From a virus: a stretch of 60,357 nucleotides of DNA. The DNA lies in the IMG/VR virus record IMGVR_UViG_3300044568_001950, positions 1 to 60,357 of that record; one strand, written 5' to 3'. The position numbers were made by a program, and so were the translations under genes. Positions 1 to 7,360 of the stretch are shown here, one piece after another. Below the pieces are notes generated by a model. The model saw nothing but the letters and a program-made list of their open reading frames with translations, searched no databases and was not told the origin of the DNA. How positions within the stretch are numbered: position 1 is the first letter of the stretch; each line of letters opens with the position of its first letter.

Positions 1-127
1 AAAGTCGGCAGTAACTACGATAACCAAGGTCTAACGCAGTACAAGATCTCCAACAACTACGGTACCGCCCTGTATCAAGGCGATTCTGTTAAGTTGTCTG
101 GGGGATATTTAGCAATCGCAACCACCG
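1..127. repeat. Terminal direct repeat, left copy (circular closure)
   Basis: Bases 1-127 are identical to 60231-60357. The repeat lies inside a coding sequence that becomes continuous when the ends are joined, so the contig is best read as a circle or a circularly permuted linear genome cut at an arbitrary point. The odd length of 127 is typical of an assembler k-mer overlap, which makes a true physical terminal repeat less likely. Confidence 0.95.
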
Positions 128-534
128 GCGCAGCAATTGTCGGTGTATTCCAGGGCTGCTACTACGTGGATCCCACGACCGGCAAACCCACCTGGAAGAA
201 CTACTATCCTGGCAGCATTGTTCAGGACGGTATTGTAGCCCTTGTCAACGACGATCCTAACGCTGAGTTTGTAGTACAGTGCTCCGGCATTGCTGCTGTA
301 ACTTGTGTTGGCCGTAATGCTGACTTGGATACTGCTGTATCAGGAAGTTCAACAACTGGTCAGTCTGGCCAGCAAGTTGGCGTTCCCGCAACAGGTAATG
401 CTACGTATCCGTGGAAAGTTGTTGGCGTGTATGAAGACGCAGAAGACAATGATGTTACTGCTGCTTACGCTAATCTCATCGTTATCCCGAATAACCACCT
501 TTACAAAGGTGGCACGGGCACTGCAGGAGTTTAA
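1..534 (+). CDS. Head-associated structural protein, 3' part (continues from 60189)
   Basis: Joined across the contig junction (60189-60230 plus 1-534) this encodes 191 residues beginning MANVNKPFGFRPVG. It sits between the predicted head protein at 59691 and the major capsid gene, 2 bp upstream of the latter, so it is probably a capsid accessory or decoration protein; that is inference from position. The body is Gly/Val/Thr-rich without charged clusters, as expected of a beta-rich capsid-surface protein. An internal GTG-type start at 94 would give only 146 residues; the full-length version has a ribosome site (AAGGAAG) upstream of 60189 and is preferred. No enzymatic motif is visible. Confidence 0.85.
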   Translation, partial: KVGSNYDNQGLTQYKISNNYGTALYQGDSVKLSGGYLAIATTGAAIVGVFQGCYYVDPTTGKPTWKNYYPGSIVQDGIVALVNDDPNAEFVVQCSGIAAVTCVGRNADLDTAVSGSSTTGQSGQQVGVPATGNATYPWKVVGVYEDAEDNDVTAAYANLIVIPNNHLYKGGTGTAGV

Positions 535-536
535 TC

Positions 537-1439
537 ATGGCTATTTCACGTTCGCAACTAGTACGAGAGCTTGAGCCCGGTCTTAATGCTCTGTTTGGCC
601 TTGAGTATAAAAACTACGAAAACGAGCACGCAGAAATCTATGATGTTGAGACTTCTGATCGCGCGTTTGAAGAGGAAGTTATGCTCTCTGGCTTTGGTAA
701 TGCTCCAGTTAAGGCTGAAGGCGCTGGTGTTGCTTATGACAACGCGCAAGAAGTCTACGCTGCTCGCTACACGCACGAAACCATCGCTCTGGCGTTCGCG
801 CTGACCGAAGAAGCCGTAGAAGACAATCTCTACGATCGTCTGTCCGCACGTTACACCCGTTCGCTGGCTCGTTCGATGGCGCAAACCAAGCAGATTAAAG
901 CTGCTTCTGTGCTGAACGGCGCTTTCACCACCTCTATCGGTGGCGACGGCAAAGCTCTGTGCGCTACGGATCACCCCACCCTGTCCGGTCCGGACCTCAA
1001 GAACGAGTTGACCACTCCGGCCGACTTGTCTGAGACCTCTCTGGAGCAGGCCCTGATCGACATCGCTGCGTTCACTGACGAGCGCGGCCTGAAGATCTCG
1101 ATCCAAGGCTTGAAGTTGATTATCCCCAAGGAACTCCAGTTCACGGCTGATCGCATCATGAAGTCCACTCTGCGTGTTGGTACTGCAGACAACGACATCA
1201 ATGCCATCAAGAACATGGGCATGATTCCCCAGGGTTACACAGTCAACCACTTCTTGACCGATCCGGACGCATGGTTTATCAAAACCGACGCCCCCAACGG
1301 CATGAAGATGTTCCAGCGTGTAGCGATCAAAACTGGCTTCGAAGGCGACTTCGACACTGGTAACGTTCGTTACAAGGCCCGTGAGCGTTATTCGTTTGGA
1401 TTCTCGGATCCACGCGGTATCTTCGGTTCACCGGGTTGA
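537..1439 (+). CDS. Major capsid protein, Mu gpT/HK97-fold type
   Basis: A 300-residue protein that forms the icosahedral head shell. It resembles the Mu gpT-like major head subunits of environmental phages: an N-terminal arm, an acidic early segment, a long helical stretch around residues 80-125 (spine-helix-like) and a C-terminal part ending in YSFGFSDPRGIFG. There is no obvious delta domain or protease site at the N-terminus, consistent with a separate scaffold gene (58723). It follows the preceding head gene by 2 bp and is followed directly by a strong terminator, as expected for the most abundant late protein. The HK97 fold is family knowledge, not visible directly. Confidence 0.85.
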   Translation: MAISRSQLVRELEPGLNALFGLEYKNYENEHAEIYDVETSDRAFEEEVMLSGFGNAPVKAEGAGVAYDNAQEVYAARYTHETIALAFALTEEAVEDNLYDRLSARYTRSLARSMAQTKQIKAASVLNGAFTTSIGGDGKALCATDHPTLSGPDLKNELTTPADLSETSLEQALIDIAAFTDERGLKISIQGLKLIIPKELQFTADRIMKSTLRVGTADNDINAIKNMGMIPQGYTVNHFLTDPDAWFIKTDAPNGMKMFQRVAIKTGFEGDFDTGNVRYKARERYSFGFSDPRGIFGSPG

Positions 1440-1448
1440 TGATGTAAG

Positions 1449-1475
1449 AAAGGGGGGTTGCAAAACCCCCCTTTT
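1449..1475 (+). terminator. Rho-independent terminator after the capsid gene
   Basis: AAAGGGGGGTT and AACCCCCCTTT form an 11-bp stem around a short GCAA-type loop and end in a T run, 10 bases after the capsid stop codon. It would limit read-through from the capsid gene into the downstream structural genes. Confidence 0.85.
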
Positions 1476-1503
1476 GCTGTATTCTTATAGGACTAGGATT
1501 TTG

Positions 1504-1546
1504 CTCGTATCTACTGACCTAGCAGACTTAGTAGAGAAGATACGAG
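1504..1546 (+). promoter_or_regulatory. Long imperfect hairpin in a 5' leader
   Basis: CTCGTATCT (1504-1512) and AGATACGAG (1538-1546) are perfect inverted repeats; ACT/AGT inside extend the stem to 12 bp with a 5-nt bulge. It lies between the capsid terminator and the ribosome site of the gene at 1571, so it may be an mRNA leader structure or processing site. No convincing sigma70 promoter was seen beside it. Confidence 0.45.
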
Positions 1547-1570
1547 AATGTGCTACTACACGAGGACAAA

Positions 1571-2026
1571 ATGGCAAATACCACCTTTTCCGGCCCAGTT
1601 AGGGCTGGCACTATCAAAGATACTACCGGCACAACGGTAGGCACCGATGTAGCAAACGTAGGTTATGTTTTGATGGCTCAATCCGCTGTGATTGACATCA
1701 TTGGCGCAACTGCAGCAAACCAAGTCGTTGCTACTATTCCCGCAAATTCCCAAATTGTTGACGTTATCTTGAACGTTACGGTTGTCAACAACGACACTGG
1801 TACAGCTACCGTTGTGGTTGGAACTTCTGCTGATGCTGATGCATTTATTCCAAGCACAAGCGTTAAAACTGCTGCAACGACTCGCGGAACCTTGGACACA
1901 GAAGCTACGGACGTTGGAACAACCGACCTGCAGGTTCTGGCTGACTTCACCGCAGCAAATGGTGACGGCACAACCGGTGCGGCGACGGTAACTGTTCTTT
2001 ATATCCAGAACAACAACCTCTCCTAA
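1571..2026 (+). CDS. Putative capsid decoration protein
   Basis: A 151-residue Thr/Ala/Val-rich protein starting at ATG 1571, chosen over an upstream in-frame codon at 1550 because CGAGGAC lies just upstream of it. It has no charged tails, no membrane segment and no enzymatic motif, and reads as a beta-rich virion surface protein. Directly downstream of the capsid gene and its terminator, it is a good candidate for a head decoration or stabilisation protein, but that rests on position and composition only. Confidence 0.7.
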   Translation: MANTTFSGPVRAGTIKDTTGTTVGTDVANVGYVLMAQSAVIDIIGATAANQVVATIPANSQIVDVILNVTVVNNDTGTATVVVGTSADADAFIPSTSVKTAATTRGTLDTEATDVGTTDLQVLADFTAANGDGTTGAATVTVLYIQNNNLS

Positions 2027-2039
2027 CTAGGGGGCTCTA

Positions 2040-2342
2040 ATGAGCTACAGTAATCTACTTGCGGTCACAAAGACCGGAGATGATGACGCAATTGCTGGGC
2101 GCACTCGTGTAGCGGCTATTTACTACACTTGCGGCAGCACAGCGTCGTCTTTTCAGTTAAAAAACGGAGCTACAACTGCTGCAACAACGCTTGTGGACAT
2201 TAAAACTCCTGCAGCCGCTGGTGCTTACGACATTATTTTCCCAGACATGGGGGTATTGTTTGACACCGGTGTGTTCATTGAGTTTGCGGACGCAAACGTA
2301 ACTAGCGTCACGTTGTTCTTCTACGGCGGGGCTGCAGTTTAA
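2040..2342 (+). CDS. Small structural protein of unknown role
   Basis: 100 residues (MSYSNLLAVTKTGDDDA...) with the look of a small beta-sandwich virion protein. It resembles in style the proteins at 8029 and 19682, which also have alternating beta-like segments and short Thr-rich turns. Its stop overlaps the start of the next gene (TAATG), indicating translational coupling. Confidence 0.7.
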   Translation: MSYSNLLAVTKTGDDDAIAGRTRVAAIYYTCGSTASSFQLKNGATTAATTLVDIKTPAAAGAYDIIFPDMGVLFDTGVFIEFADANVTSVTLFFYGGAAV

Positions 2343-2626
2343 TGGCTTCTAAGGGAATGGGCATTAAGACCTCGGTCAAGTCGGGCAACTTTCGCTCGAC
2401 CAAAACCGGGGCCGGTATGACCAAAAAAGGAGTTGCTGCGTATCGCAAAGCAAATCCTGGATCTAAACTTCAGACCGCAGTCACTGAGGACAGCCCGTCG
2501 CCCGCTCGCGCGAAGCGTCGCAAGTCTTATTGTGCTCGGTCTGCAGGGCAGATGAAGAAATTCCCTGAAGCTGCTAAAGACCCCAATAGCCGTATCCGTC
2601 AAGCCAGAAAACGATGGAAATGTTAA
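2342..2626 (+). CDS. Small basic phage protein ending in Cys
   Basis: 94 residues, strongly basic, with the conserved-looking segment YCARSAGQMKKFPEAAKDP followed by NSRIRQARKRWKC at the C-terminus. I recognise this C-terminal motif from many environmental and cyanophage genomes, where its function is unknown. First of a run of five adjacent small basic proteins between the capsid and adaptor genes. Charge suggests a nucleic-acid or inner-capsid association; inferred only. Confidence 0.8.
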   Translation: MASKGMGIKTSVKSGNFRSTKTGAGMTKKGVAAYRKANPGSKLQTAVTEDSPSPARAKRRKSYCARSAGQMKKFPEAAKDPNSRIRQARKRWKC

Positions 2627-2857
2627 ATGAGCGTCGAACGGGAACTAGCCACACACTCTGTTGAAATTCGTCATATCCAGGATGACATGGATAAGATGAT
2701 GGCAGATATGAGCGACATAAAAAAGTCGTTAGAAGCAATTAATCTAACCCTGTCAGAAGCGAAAGGCGGCTGGAAAACCCTCATGTGGGTGGCCGGAGCG
2801 TCAAGTGCGGTGACAAGTTTTTTTATCGGTTTGTACGCATTTTTCAACGGAAGGTAA
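2627..2857 (+). CDS. Coiled-coil plus C-terminal membrane segment protein (XhlA-like)
   Basis: 76 residues: a helical, heptad-like region (about residues 5-45) followed by one hydrophobic segment (about 51-72) and a short basic end. This architecture is that of XhlA/hemolysin-type holin accessory proteins. It lies away from the main lysis cassette (14.1-16.4 kb), so a virion-related membrane role is also possible. It begins directly after the previous stop codon. Confidence 0.7.
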   Translation: MSVERELATHSVEIRHIQDDMDKMMADMSDIKKSLEAINLTLSEAKGGWKTLMWVAGASSAVTSFFIGLYAFFNGR

Positions 2858-2861
2858 AGCC

Positions 2862-3017
2862 ATGCCAGCAAAACCCGGCCTTTATGCCAATATCAACGCT
2901 AAGAGAAAACGTATCGCTATGGGATCTGGTGAAAAGATGCGTAAACCGGGAACTAAAGGCGCTCCTACTGCAAAAGCTTTTAAACAATCTGCCAAAACGG
3001 CAAAGAAAGGAAAGTAA
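2862..3017 (+). CDS. 51-residue Lys-rich phage protein
   Basis: MPAKPGLYANINAKRKRI... ends in KTAKKGK; about a third of its residues are Lys or Arg. I recognise the GLYANI-AKRKRI-GSGEKMRKPG pattern as a small protein common near capsid genes of aquatic phages, with unknown function. AAGG lies 7 bases upstream of ATG 2862. Too short for many gene callers. Confidence 0.8.
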   Translation: MPAKPGLYANINAKRKRIAMGSGEKMRKPGTKGAPTAKAFKQSAKTAKKGK

Positions 3018-3019
3018 TC

Positions 3020-3244
3020 ATGGCATTCAAAAATGTGGGTAAAGCAGTGCTTGCAAAGGCAAAAGGTAAGAGCGGCGGTGCTGGAACAACATCGCGCCCT
3101 CGCGGCATGTTTGGAAAATTGATCTCAAAAGTGGCCGAAAAAGCAAAAAGTGCTACTGCCAATAGCGCAGGAATGGCTGCTACCGGCATGAAAAAAGGCG
3201 GCGCGGTTAAAAAAGTTAGACGTTCAACAAGGAAAGGAAAGTAG
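3020..3244 (+). CDS. Basic protein with GMKKGGAVKK motif (copy 1)
   Basis: 74 residues, very Lys-rich, with TGMKKGGAVKK near the C-terminus. Paralogous by motif and composition to the next gene, with which it forms a tandem pair; both end GK. Possibly packaged in the head as a DNA-binding or condensing protein, but no known domain is visible. Confidence 0.75.
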   Translation: MAFKNVGKAVLAKAKGKSGGAGTTSRPRGMFGKLISKVAEKAKSATANSAGMAATGMKKGGAVKKVRRSTRKGK

Positions 3245-3246
3245 TT

Positions 3247-3540
3247 ATGAAACCAGGAATGATGAAAGCTCTTTCTAGTAGAGTACAAGCTATAACAGGT
3301 AAAAGAGGAGCAACGCCCACACCCACACCTCGCCGTAGGAACCCTATAACAGCAGTATCTGGCGTTTCTAATGCTACCGAAAAGGTAAGAAGTCTTCTTT
3401 CCAATAATGCAGGAACGGCTGCTCCTGGCATGAAAAAAGGCGGCGCGGTCAAGAAAAAAGCAGTCAGTGATATGGCCGGTCGTGCTTTGAAGCGTAAAAC
3501 GGCGGATGCAAAAGGCCGCGCAATGAAGAAGGGGAAATAA
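3247..3540 (+). CDS. Basic protein with GMKKGGAVKK motif (copy 2)
   Basis: 97 residues with the same APGMKKGGAVKKK segment as its neighbour, placed in the middle and followed by a further basic region ending AMKKGK. The tandem arrangement and the shared motif suggest duplication and divergence. No catalytic or membrane features. Confidence 0.75.
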   Translation: MKPGMMKALSSRVQAITGKRGATPTPTPRRRNPITAVSGVSNATEKVRSLLSNNAGTAAPGMKKGGAVKKKAVSDMAGRALKRKTADAKGRAMKKGK

Positions 3541-3542
3541 TC

Positions 3543-3749
3543 ATGGCCGGAAAAGGAATGGGCATTGCAACCAAGGGCGGCGGATGTGTTGAGTCTGGCC
3601 CCAAGAACAAGATGATTTCAAAGACCAGCAAAACCAGCGGTCCTCTGATGATGAAAAACGGCGGTGCCGTTAATCAGCACAAGCGTATGGCTATGGGCAT
3701 GATGGGTGGTGGAATGGCCAAAGGATACAAAAAAGGCGGAATGTGCTAA
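3543..3749 (+). CDS. Met/Gly/Lys-rich small protein ending GGMC
   Basis: 68 residues starting MAGKGMGIATKGGG, with MMKNGGAVNQ in the middle and KKGGMC at the end. The beginning resembles the gene at 2342 (MASKGMGIKT). It carries two copies of the recurrent Gly-Gly motif and a C-terminal Cys. Starts 3 bases after the previous stop and abuts the adaptor gene at 3750. Confidence 0.75.
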   Translation: MAGKGMGIATKGGGCVESGPKNKMISKTSKTSGPLMMKNGGAVNQHKRMAMGMMGGGMAKGYKKGGMC

Positions 3750-4421
3750 ATGGCAACTTCTGGTACCACAACATTTGATCTTTCGATTGATGAACTAGTC
3801 GAAGAAGCATTTGAGAGATGCGGCATGGAGATGACCACTGGTCATCACCTTAAAACTGCTCGTCGTTCTCTCAACATAATGTTTCTTGACTGGGCCAATC
3901 GTGGATTAAATTTGTGGACCATTGAAGAAGTTGTTGCAAACCTTACGGCTGGCGTAACGTCAATTAACCTGCCTACGGATACCGTTCAGGTATTAACGGC
4001 GGTTATTCGGGATTCGACACAAAGTCCCGCTGTAGACATTACGATTGATGCAATTACTCGTGCAGAGTATTTGGACGTTCCAGATAAAAGCACGCAGGCC
4101 CGCCCCGCTCAGTATTACGTGCAACGCACAAACACCCCGGTGGTGTATTTCTACCCAACTCCAAACTTGACGGGTGCGTACCAATTCCGGTACTACAGAA
4201 TCCGTCGTATCCAAGATGCTGGAGAGTACACCAATACTTCTGACGTTAACTTCCGTTTTCTGCCATGCTTGGCTGCAGGGCTTGCCTATTATCTGTCGTT
4301 GAAGTTTGCTACGGATAGAACGCAACTCTTGAAGTCTATCTACGAAGAAGAGTGGGCACGAGCAGCCGCAGAAGACAGAGAAACTGCACGAATATCTTTC
4401 GTGCCACAGTTGGGGGTATGA
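3750..4421 (+). CDS. Head-tail adaptor, P22 gp4-like
   Basis: 223 residues. Helical N- and C-terminal parts flank a central beta region (about residues 60-150) with the LPTDTVQVL and VVYFYPTPN segments characteristic of the phage adaptor proteins that dock below the portal and close the DNA channel. It precedes a second protein of the same style at 4824. The starting ATG follows the preceding TAA directly. Assignment is by pattern, with no catalytic motif to confirm it. Confidence 0.7.
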   Translation: MATSGTTTFDLSIDELVEEAFERCGMEMTTGHHLKTARRSLNIMFLDWANRGLNLWTIEEVVANLTAGVTSINLPTDTVQVLTAVIRDSTQSPAVDITIDAITRAEYLDVPDKSTQARPAQYYVQRTNTPVVYFYPTPNLTGAYQFRYYRIRRIQDAGEYTNTSDVNFRFLPCLAAGLAYYLSLKFATDRTQLLKSIYEEEWARAAAEDRETARISFVPQLGV

Positions 4422-4422
4422 T

Positions 4423-4827
4423 GTGGCCTTTGCTACCGGCAAATTCTCTTTCGGCCTTTGTGATTACTGCGGACAACGTTATCCCTATAACGTACTTCGC
4501 AAAAACTGGCGGGGATTCAAAGTCTGCCCAGAGGACTACGAGCCAAAAGAACCACAACTTGAGCCCCTCAAGTTTAGCGGCGATGCCGTTGCTCTTTTTG
4601 AACCTCGCCCGGATCGTGTGGAACCGGTGGATGTGTACGTTGGTGCCCCAGGGGATAGTGCATTCCAAAGTTTGGGAAGCGCTAATGGCGGGACAAATAT
4701 GCAACCTTATCCAGAATCACAGATCGTCGAAGGAGTCGGACAAGTTGGGTCGCTCGAAATCCAGACCTCAACCTCCGTCTCTGTCACAGGATCTAGTGCC
4801 TCAACCGCTGTCGGGACAGTGACATGA
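4423..4827 (+). CDS. Structural protein with Cys-knuckle and C-terminal beta repeat
   Basis: 134 residues starting at GTG 4423, 1 base after the previous stop. N-terminal CDYC...C (about residues 13-35) looks like a small zinc-binding knuckle. The last 30 residues (GVGQVGSLEIQ...SVSVTG...GTVT) match the repeat unit of the much longer protein at 6220, suggesting that the two share a tail-surface beta-repeat module. It overlaps the next gene by 4 bases (ATGA). Confidence 0.7.
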   Translation: MAFATGKFSFGLCDYCGQRYPYNVLRKNWRGFKVCPEDYEPKEPQLEPLKFSGDAVALFEPRPDRVEPVDVYVGAPGDSAFQSLGSANGGTNMQPYPESQIVEGVGQVGSLEIQTSTSVSVTGSSASTAVGTVT

Positions 4828-5480
4828 CCTACAACGAACTCGTTACCAATATTCGTAACTACACCGAAGTGGACTCTAACGTGTTCACCAATGCGGTGAT
4901 TGATACGTTTATCACCATGACGGAGAACAAAATCCTCCGTGATATTGACTTGGACGTCTTTAAACTTGAAGCCACGGCCAACATGACGACGGGCAACAAG
5001 TTTTTGACGGCTCCTAGCGATATTCTGACCCACCGCTACATGATGATTACCTCTGCCGGGGATCAGATCTTTTTGGAATTCCGAGACACTTCCTTTATGA
5101 AGGAATATTGGGCAGATGGCACCTCTACCGGCATTCCTAAGTATTACTCTGTGTGGGACCAGAACACCTTCTATATTGCCCCCACCCCTAATAGCAACTA
5201 TGTGGTAGAGCTAGGCTATATCTATCGCCCAGCCCAGCTTTCCTCTGCAAATAACACTACCTGGATAAGTACAAATGCCCCCGAAGCATTGCTGTACGGA
5301 TGCCTGATTCAGGCTTATAGTTACACCAAGGGCCCTCCCGAGATGCTTTCATATTTTACGAATAGCTATCAACAAGCAATTCAAGGCCTTGGAATCGAGC
5401 AGCAAGGTCGCCGTCGTCGTGACGAATTCCGTGACGGTATGGCAAGGATTAAAGTTAAATCGGAGAGCCCAGGACCATGA
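4824..5480 (+). CDS. Second head-tail adaptor/connector protein
   Basis: 218 residues with the same plan as the 3750 product: N-terminal helices, a middle section with YYSVWDQNTFYIAPTPN, then a helical and basic C-terminus (QQGRRRRDEFRDG). This is the usual layout of podovirus adaptor proteins. ATGA overlaps with both neighbours mark a tightly coupled late operon. Confidence 0.7.
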   Translation: MTYNELVTNIRNYTEVDSNVFTNAVIDTFITMTENKILRDIDLDVFKLEATANMTTGNKFLTAPSDILTHRYMMITSAGDQIFLEFRDTSFMKEYWADGTSTGIPKYYSVWDQNTFYIAPTPNSNYVVELGYIYRPAQLSSANNTTWISTNAPEALLYGCLIQAYSYTKGPPEMLSYFTNSYQQAIQGLGIEQQGRRRRDEFRDGMARIKVKSESPGP

Positions 5481-5764
5481 TCAGTGTTCAATCCCCCGTG
5501 CTTCTCGGTGGCATAAAGGTAGCTACCACCGAAGGAAGAGGCCACAATGCCGAGGAATTGGCTCAGCGCATGGCCGACAAGATTGTATATGTGGGAGGAA
5601 ACTCCCATCCAGCAATACGCGACCAAGCGATCGCTTTTAAGGCAGCAGTGAAAGCTGTTTGCTTGTTTTATTTAAAAGAAGCGGTCAACCAGGATCGCGC
5701 GACCATTGCCCACCGCTTGCGGGAGGCTGGTTACCCAGACTTAATTAATCTTTTAGGAGAGTAA
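5477..5764 (+). CDS. Small conserved phage protein
   Basis: 95 residues, mainly helical, with a C-terminal REAGYPDLINLLGE. Similar small proteins often follow adaptor genes in environmental podoviruses; the function is not known to me. ATGA overlap with the upstream gene. Confidence 0.75.
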   Translation: MISVQSPVLLGGIKVATTEGRGHNAEELAQRMADKIVYVGGNSHPAIRDQAIAFKAAVKAVCLFYLKEAVNQDRATIAHRLREAGYPDLINLLGE

Positions 5765-5766
5765 AA

Positions 5767-6204
5767 ATGGCTTTCTCTGGCAATTACATGTGCACAAGCT
5801 TTAAGCAGGAGATTCTGCAGGGCGTGCATAACTTTACGGCAAGCACCGGAAACAACTTTAAACTGGCTTTGTACACCAATGGCGCTACATTTACGGCGGC
5901 TACCACTGCATATACGTCGGCCGATGAAGTTTCTGCTTCAGGAACTTATTCGGCGGGGGGTGGTTTGTTGACTAACGTAACCCCCACGACTTCGGGTACG
6001 ACGGCTTTTACGGACTTCAACGACCTGTCGTTTACTAGTGCCACCATCACGGCTTATGGCGCGATGATTTATAACGACTCAGCAGCGGGTGACCCTGCAG
6101 TATGTATTTTGGATTTTGGCGGCCCGAAAACGTCCACTGTTGGTACGTTTACGATCATTTTCCCAACAGCAGATGCAACTAACGCAATTATTCGGATTGC
6201 TTAA
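5767..6204 (+). CDS. Beta-rich tail or virion protein
   Basis: 145 residues with GNNFKLALYTNGATF near the N-terminus and a Thr/Ser/Gly-rich remainder ending FPTADATNAIIRIA. I recognise this family from many tailed phages of freshwater bacteria, where it sits among tail genes. No functional residue can be pointed to. Preceded by AGGAG at a normal distance. Confidence 0.75.
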   Translation: MAFSGNYMCTSFKQEILQGVHNFTASTGNNFKLALYTNGATFTAATTAYTSADEVSASGTYSAGGGLLTNVTPTTSGTTAFTDFNDLSFTSATITAYGAMIYNDSAAGDPAVCILDFGGPKTSTVGTFTIIFPTADATNAIIRIA

Positions 6205-6219
6205 TTAGGAAATGGCTAC

Positions 6220-7350
6220 GTGGCAACCTACAGCGGCTGGGGAGAGGGTTATTGGGGCCAAGTCCCATGGGGCCAAGAGCTTGTTGAGGTTGATTTACAA
6301 GGATGGGGCTTTGGTAACTGGGGCAGTCAGGTCTGGGGCGGACAAAACGCGGGTTTGCAAGCGCAAGCCCTCGTTGGCACCGTCACGGTCAATGCTGTCC
6401 GAAACGTTACCGTCTCGTTCGATGCGTGGGGAAGTTCGGCATGGGGAGCAGGAAGCTGGAGCTATGGAACACCGCTTCCTGCCGCGTCTGGCCAAGTCGG
6501 AAGCGTTACGCTTGCAACAGGATCAAACGTCAGTGTCACCGGAGTACAAGGGACAGGCCAAATTGGTCAAGTTACAGTCGGCGAAGGGACTGGAGTCCTC
6601 GTCACCGGAGTCCAGGCTAATGGATTCATTGGCACAACCTCATTCCGGGCAGATGTTGACGTCTACGTTGCGCCACCAGGATGGGGAGCAGAAGGTTACG
6701 GCATTGCAGCATGGGGCTTTGGCACCGGAGGCCTATCGGCTGATGGCGAGGTTGGGTCGGTTAATGCCGTCCCGGTCACAAATGTCTTTGTCACTGGTGT
6801 CCAGGCAAACGGCTTCGTTGGCGTTGCCACGGCAACCGGAGCAGCAAATGTCAACGTTATCGGGGTCCAAGGCACCGGCCAGGTTGGATCTGCCACGGTC
6901 ACTGGCACGGCAAATGTCACGCTCACGGGCGTATCCGCTCAGGGATTTGTTGGTGCTGCCACGGTTACGGCTGGGGCAAATGTTAACGTTACTGGCGTTC
7001 AGGGTACTACCCAGCTTGGCACGGTCGTCGTTCGTCAAGACGTTGCGGTTAGCGTTACTGGGGTCCAAGCAACTGCCAGCGTTGGCTCGGTCACTATTTC
7101 TCTGGCTTTGGACGTCTTTGTCACAGGCGTCCAGGCAGTTGGTCAGATCGGCCAAGCAGCGGCTGGAGGCCAAAGTTTTGTGTACGTTACGGGCGTTCAA
7201 GCGGTCGGTTACGTTGGAAACGTCACAGTTTGGGGCGTGGTTAATGACAACCAGGCCGCTAACTGGCAAAATGTCGATGATTCCCAGTCCGGCACTTGGG
7301 TGGTCGTCGATGATTCTCAATCCTCAACATGGACTCGAATAGCAGCTTAA
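6220..7350 (+). CDS. Tail protein of GVQ-x-G-x-VG beta repeats with WG segments
   Basis: 376 residues, starting at GTG 6220. A competing ATG at 6212 opens an equally long ORF in another frame, but it is 1-2 bases from the AGGA at 6206-6210, whereas GTG 6220 is correctly spaced and only this frame shows regular protein repeats. About ten units of roughly 18-25 residues (NVxVTGVQAxGxVGxVTV) are interrupted by Trp-Gly-rich stretches such as GWGEGYWGQVPWGQ. The end carries a DDSQSxTW repeat twice. Probably an elongated beta structure on the tail; the repeat also occurs at the end of the 4423 product. Confidence 0.75.
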   Translation: MATYSGWGEGYWGQVPWGQELVEVDLQGWGFGNWGSQVWGGQNAGLQAQALVGTVTVNAVRNVTVSFDAWGSSAWGAGSWSYGTPLPAASGQVGSVTLATGSNVSVTGVQGTGQIGQVTVGEGTGVLVTGVQANGFIGTTSFRADVDVYVAPPGWGAEGYGIAAWGFGTGGLSADGEVGSVNAVPVTNVFVTGVQANGFVGVATATGAANVNVIGVQGTGQVGSATVTGTANVTLTGVSAQGFVGAATVTAGANVNVTGVQGTTQLGTVVVRQDVAVSVTGVQATASVGSVTISLALDVFVTGVQAVGQIGQAAAGGQSFVYVTGVQAVGYVGNVTVWGVVNDNQAANWQNVDDSQSGTWVVVDDSQSSTWTRIAA

Positions 7351-7360
7351 AGGACTAATC

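Noticed and set aside
1-127. Physical direct terminal repeat as in T7
   Set aside because: The length equals a common assembler k-mer and the copies lie inside a head gene; a circular contig explains it better. Read mapping over the ends would decide.
558-1250. 230-codon antisense ORF in the capsid gene
   Set aside because: Shadow of capsid codon usage, no ribosome site and no recognisable protein.
4336-4704. 122-codon antisense ORF over the adaptor genes
   Set aside because: Overlaps two coupled genes completely and lacks a ribosome site.
6212-7342. 376-codon ORF starting at ATG 6212, as long as the accepted 6220 gene
   Set aside because: Its start is 1-2 bases from the AGGA sequence, its product is Arg/Ser/Leu-rich without regular structure, and the other frame shows clear protein repeats.
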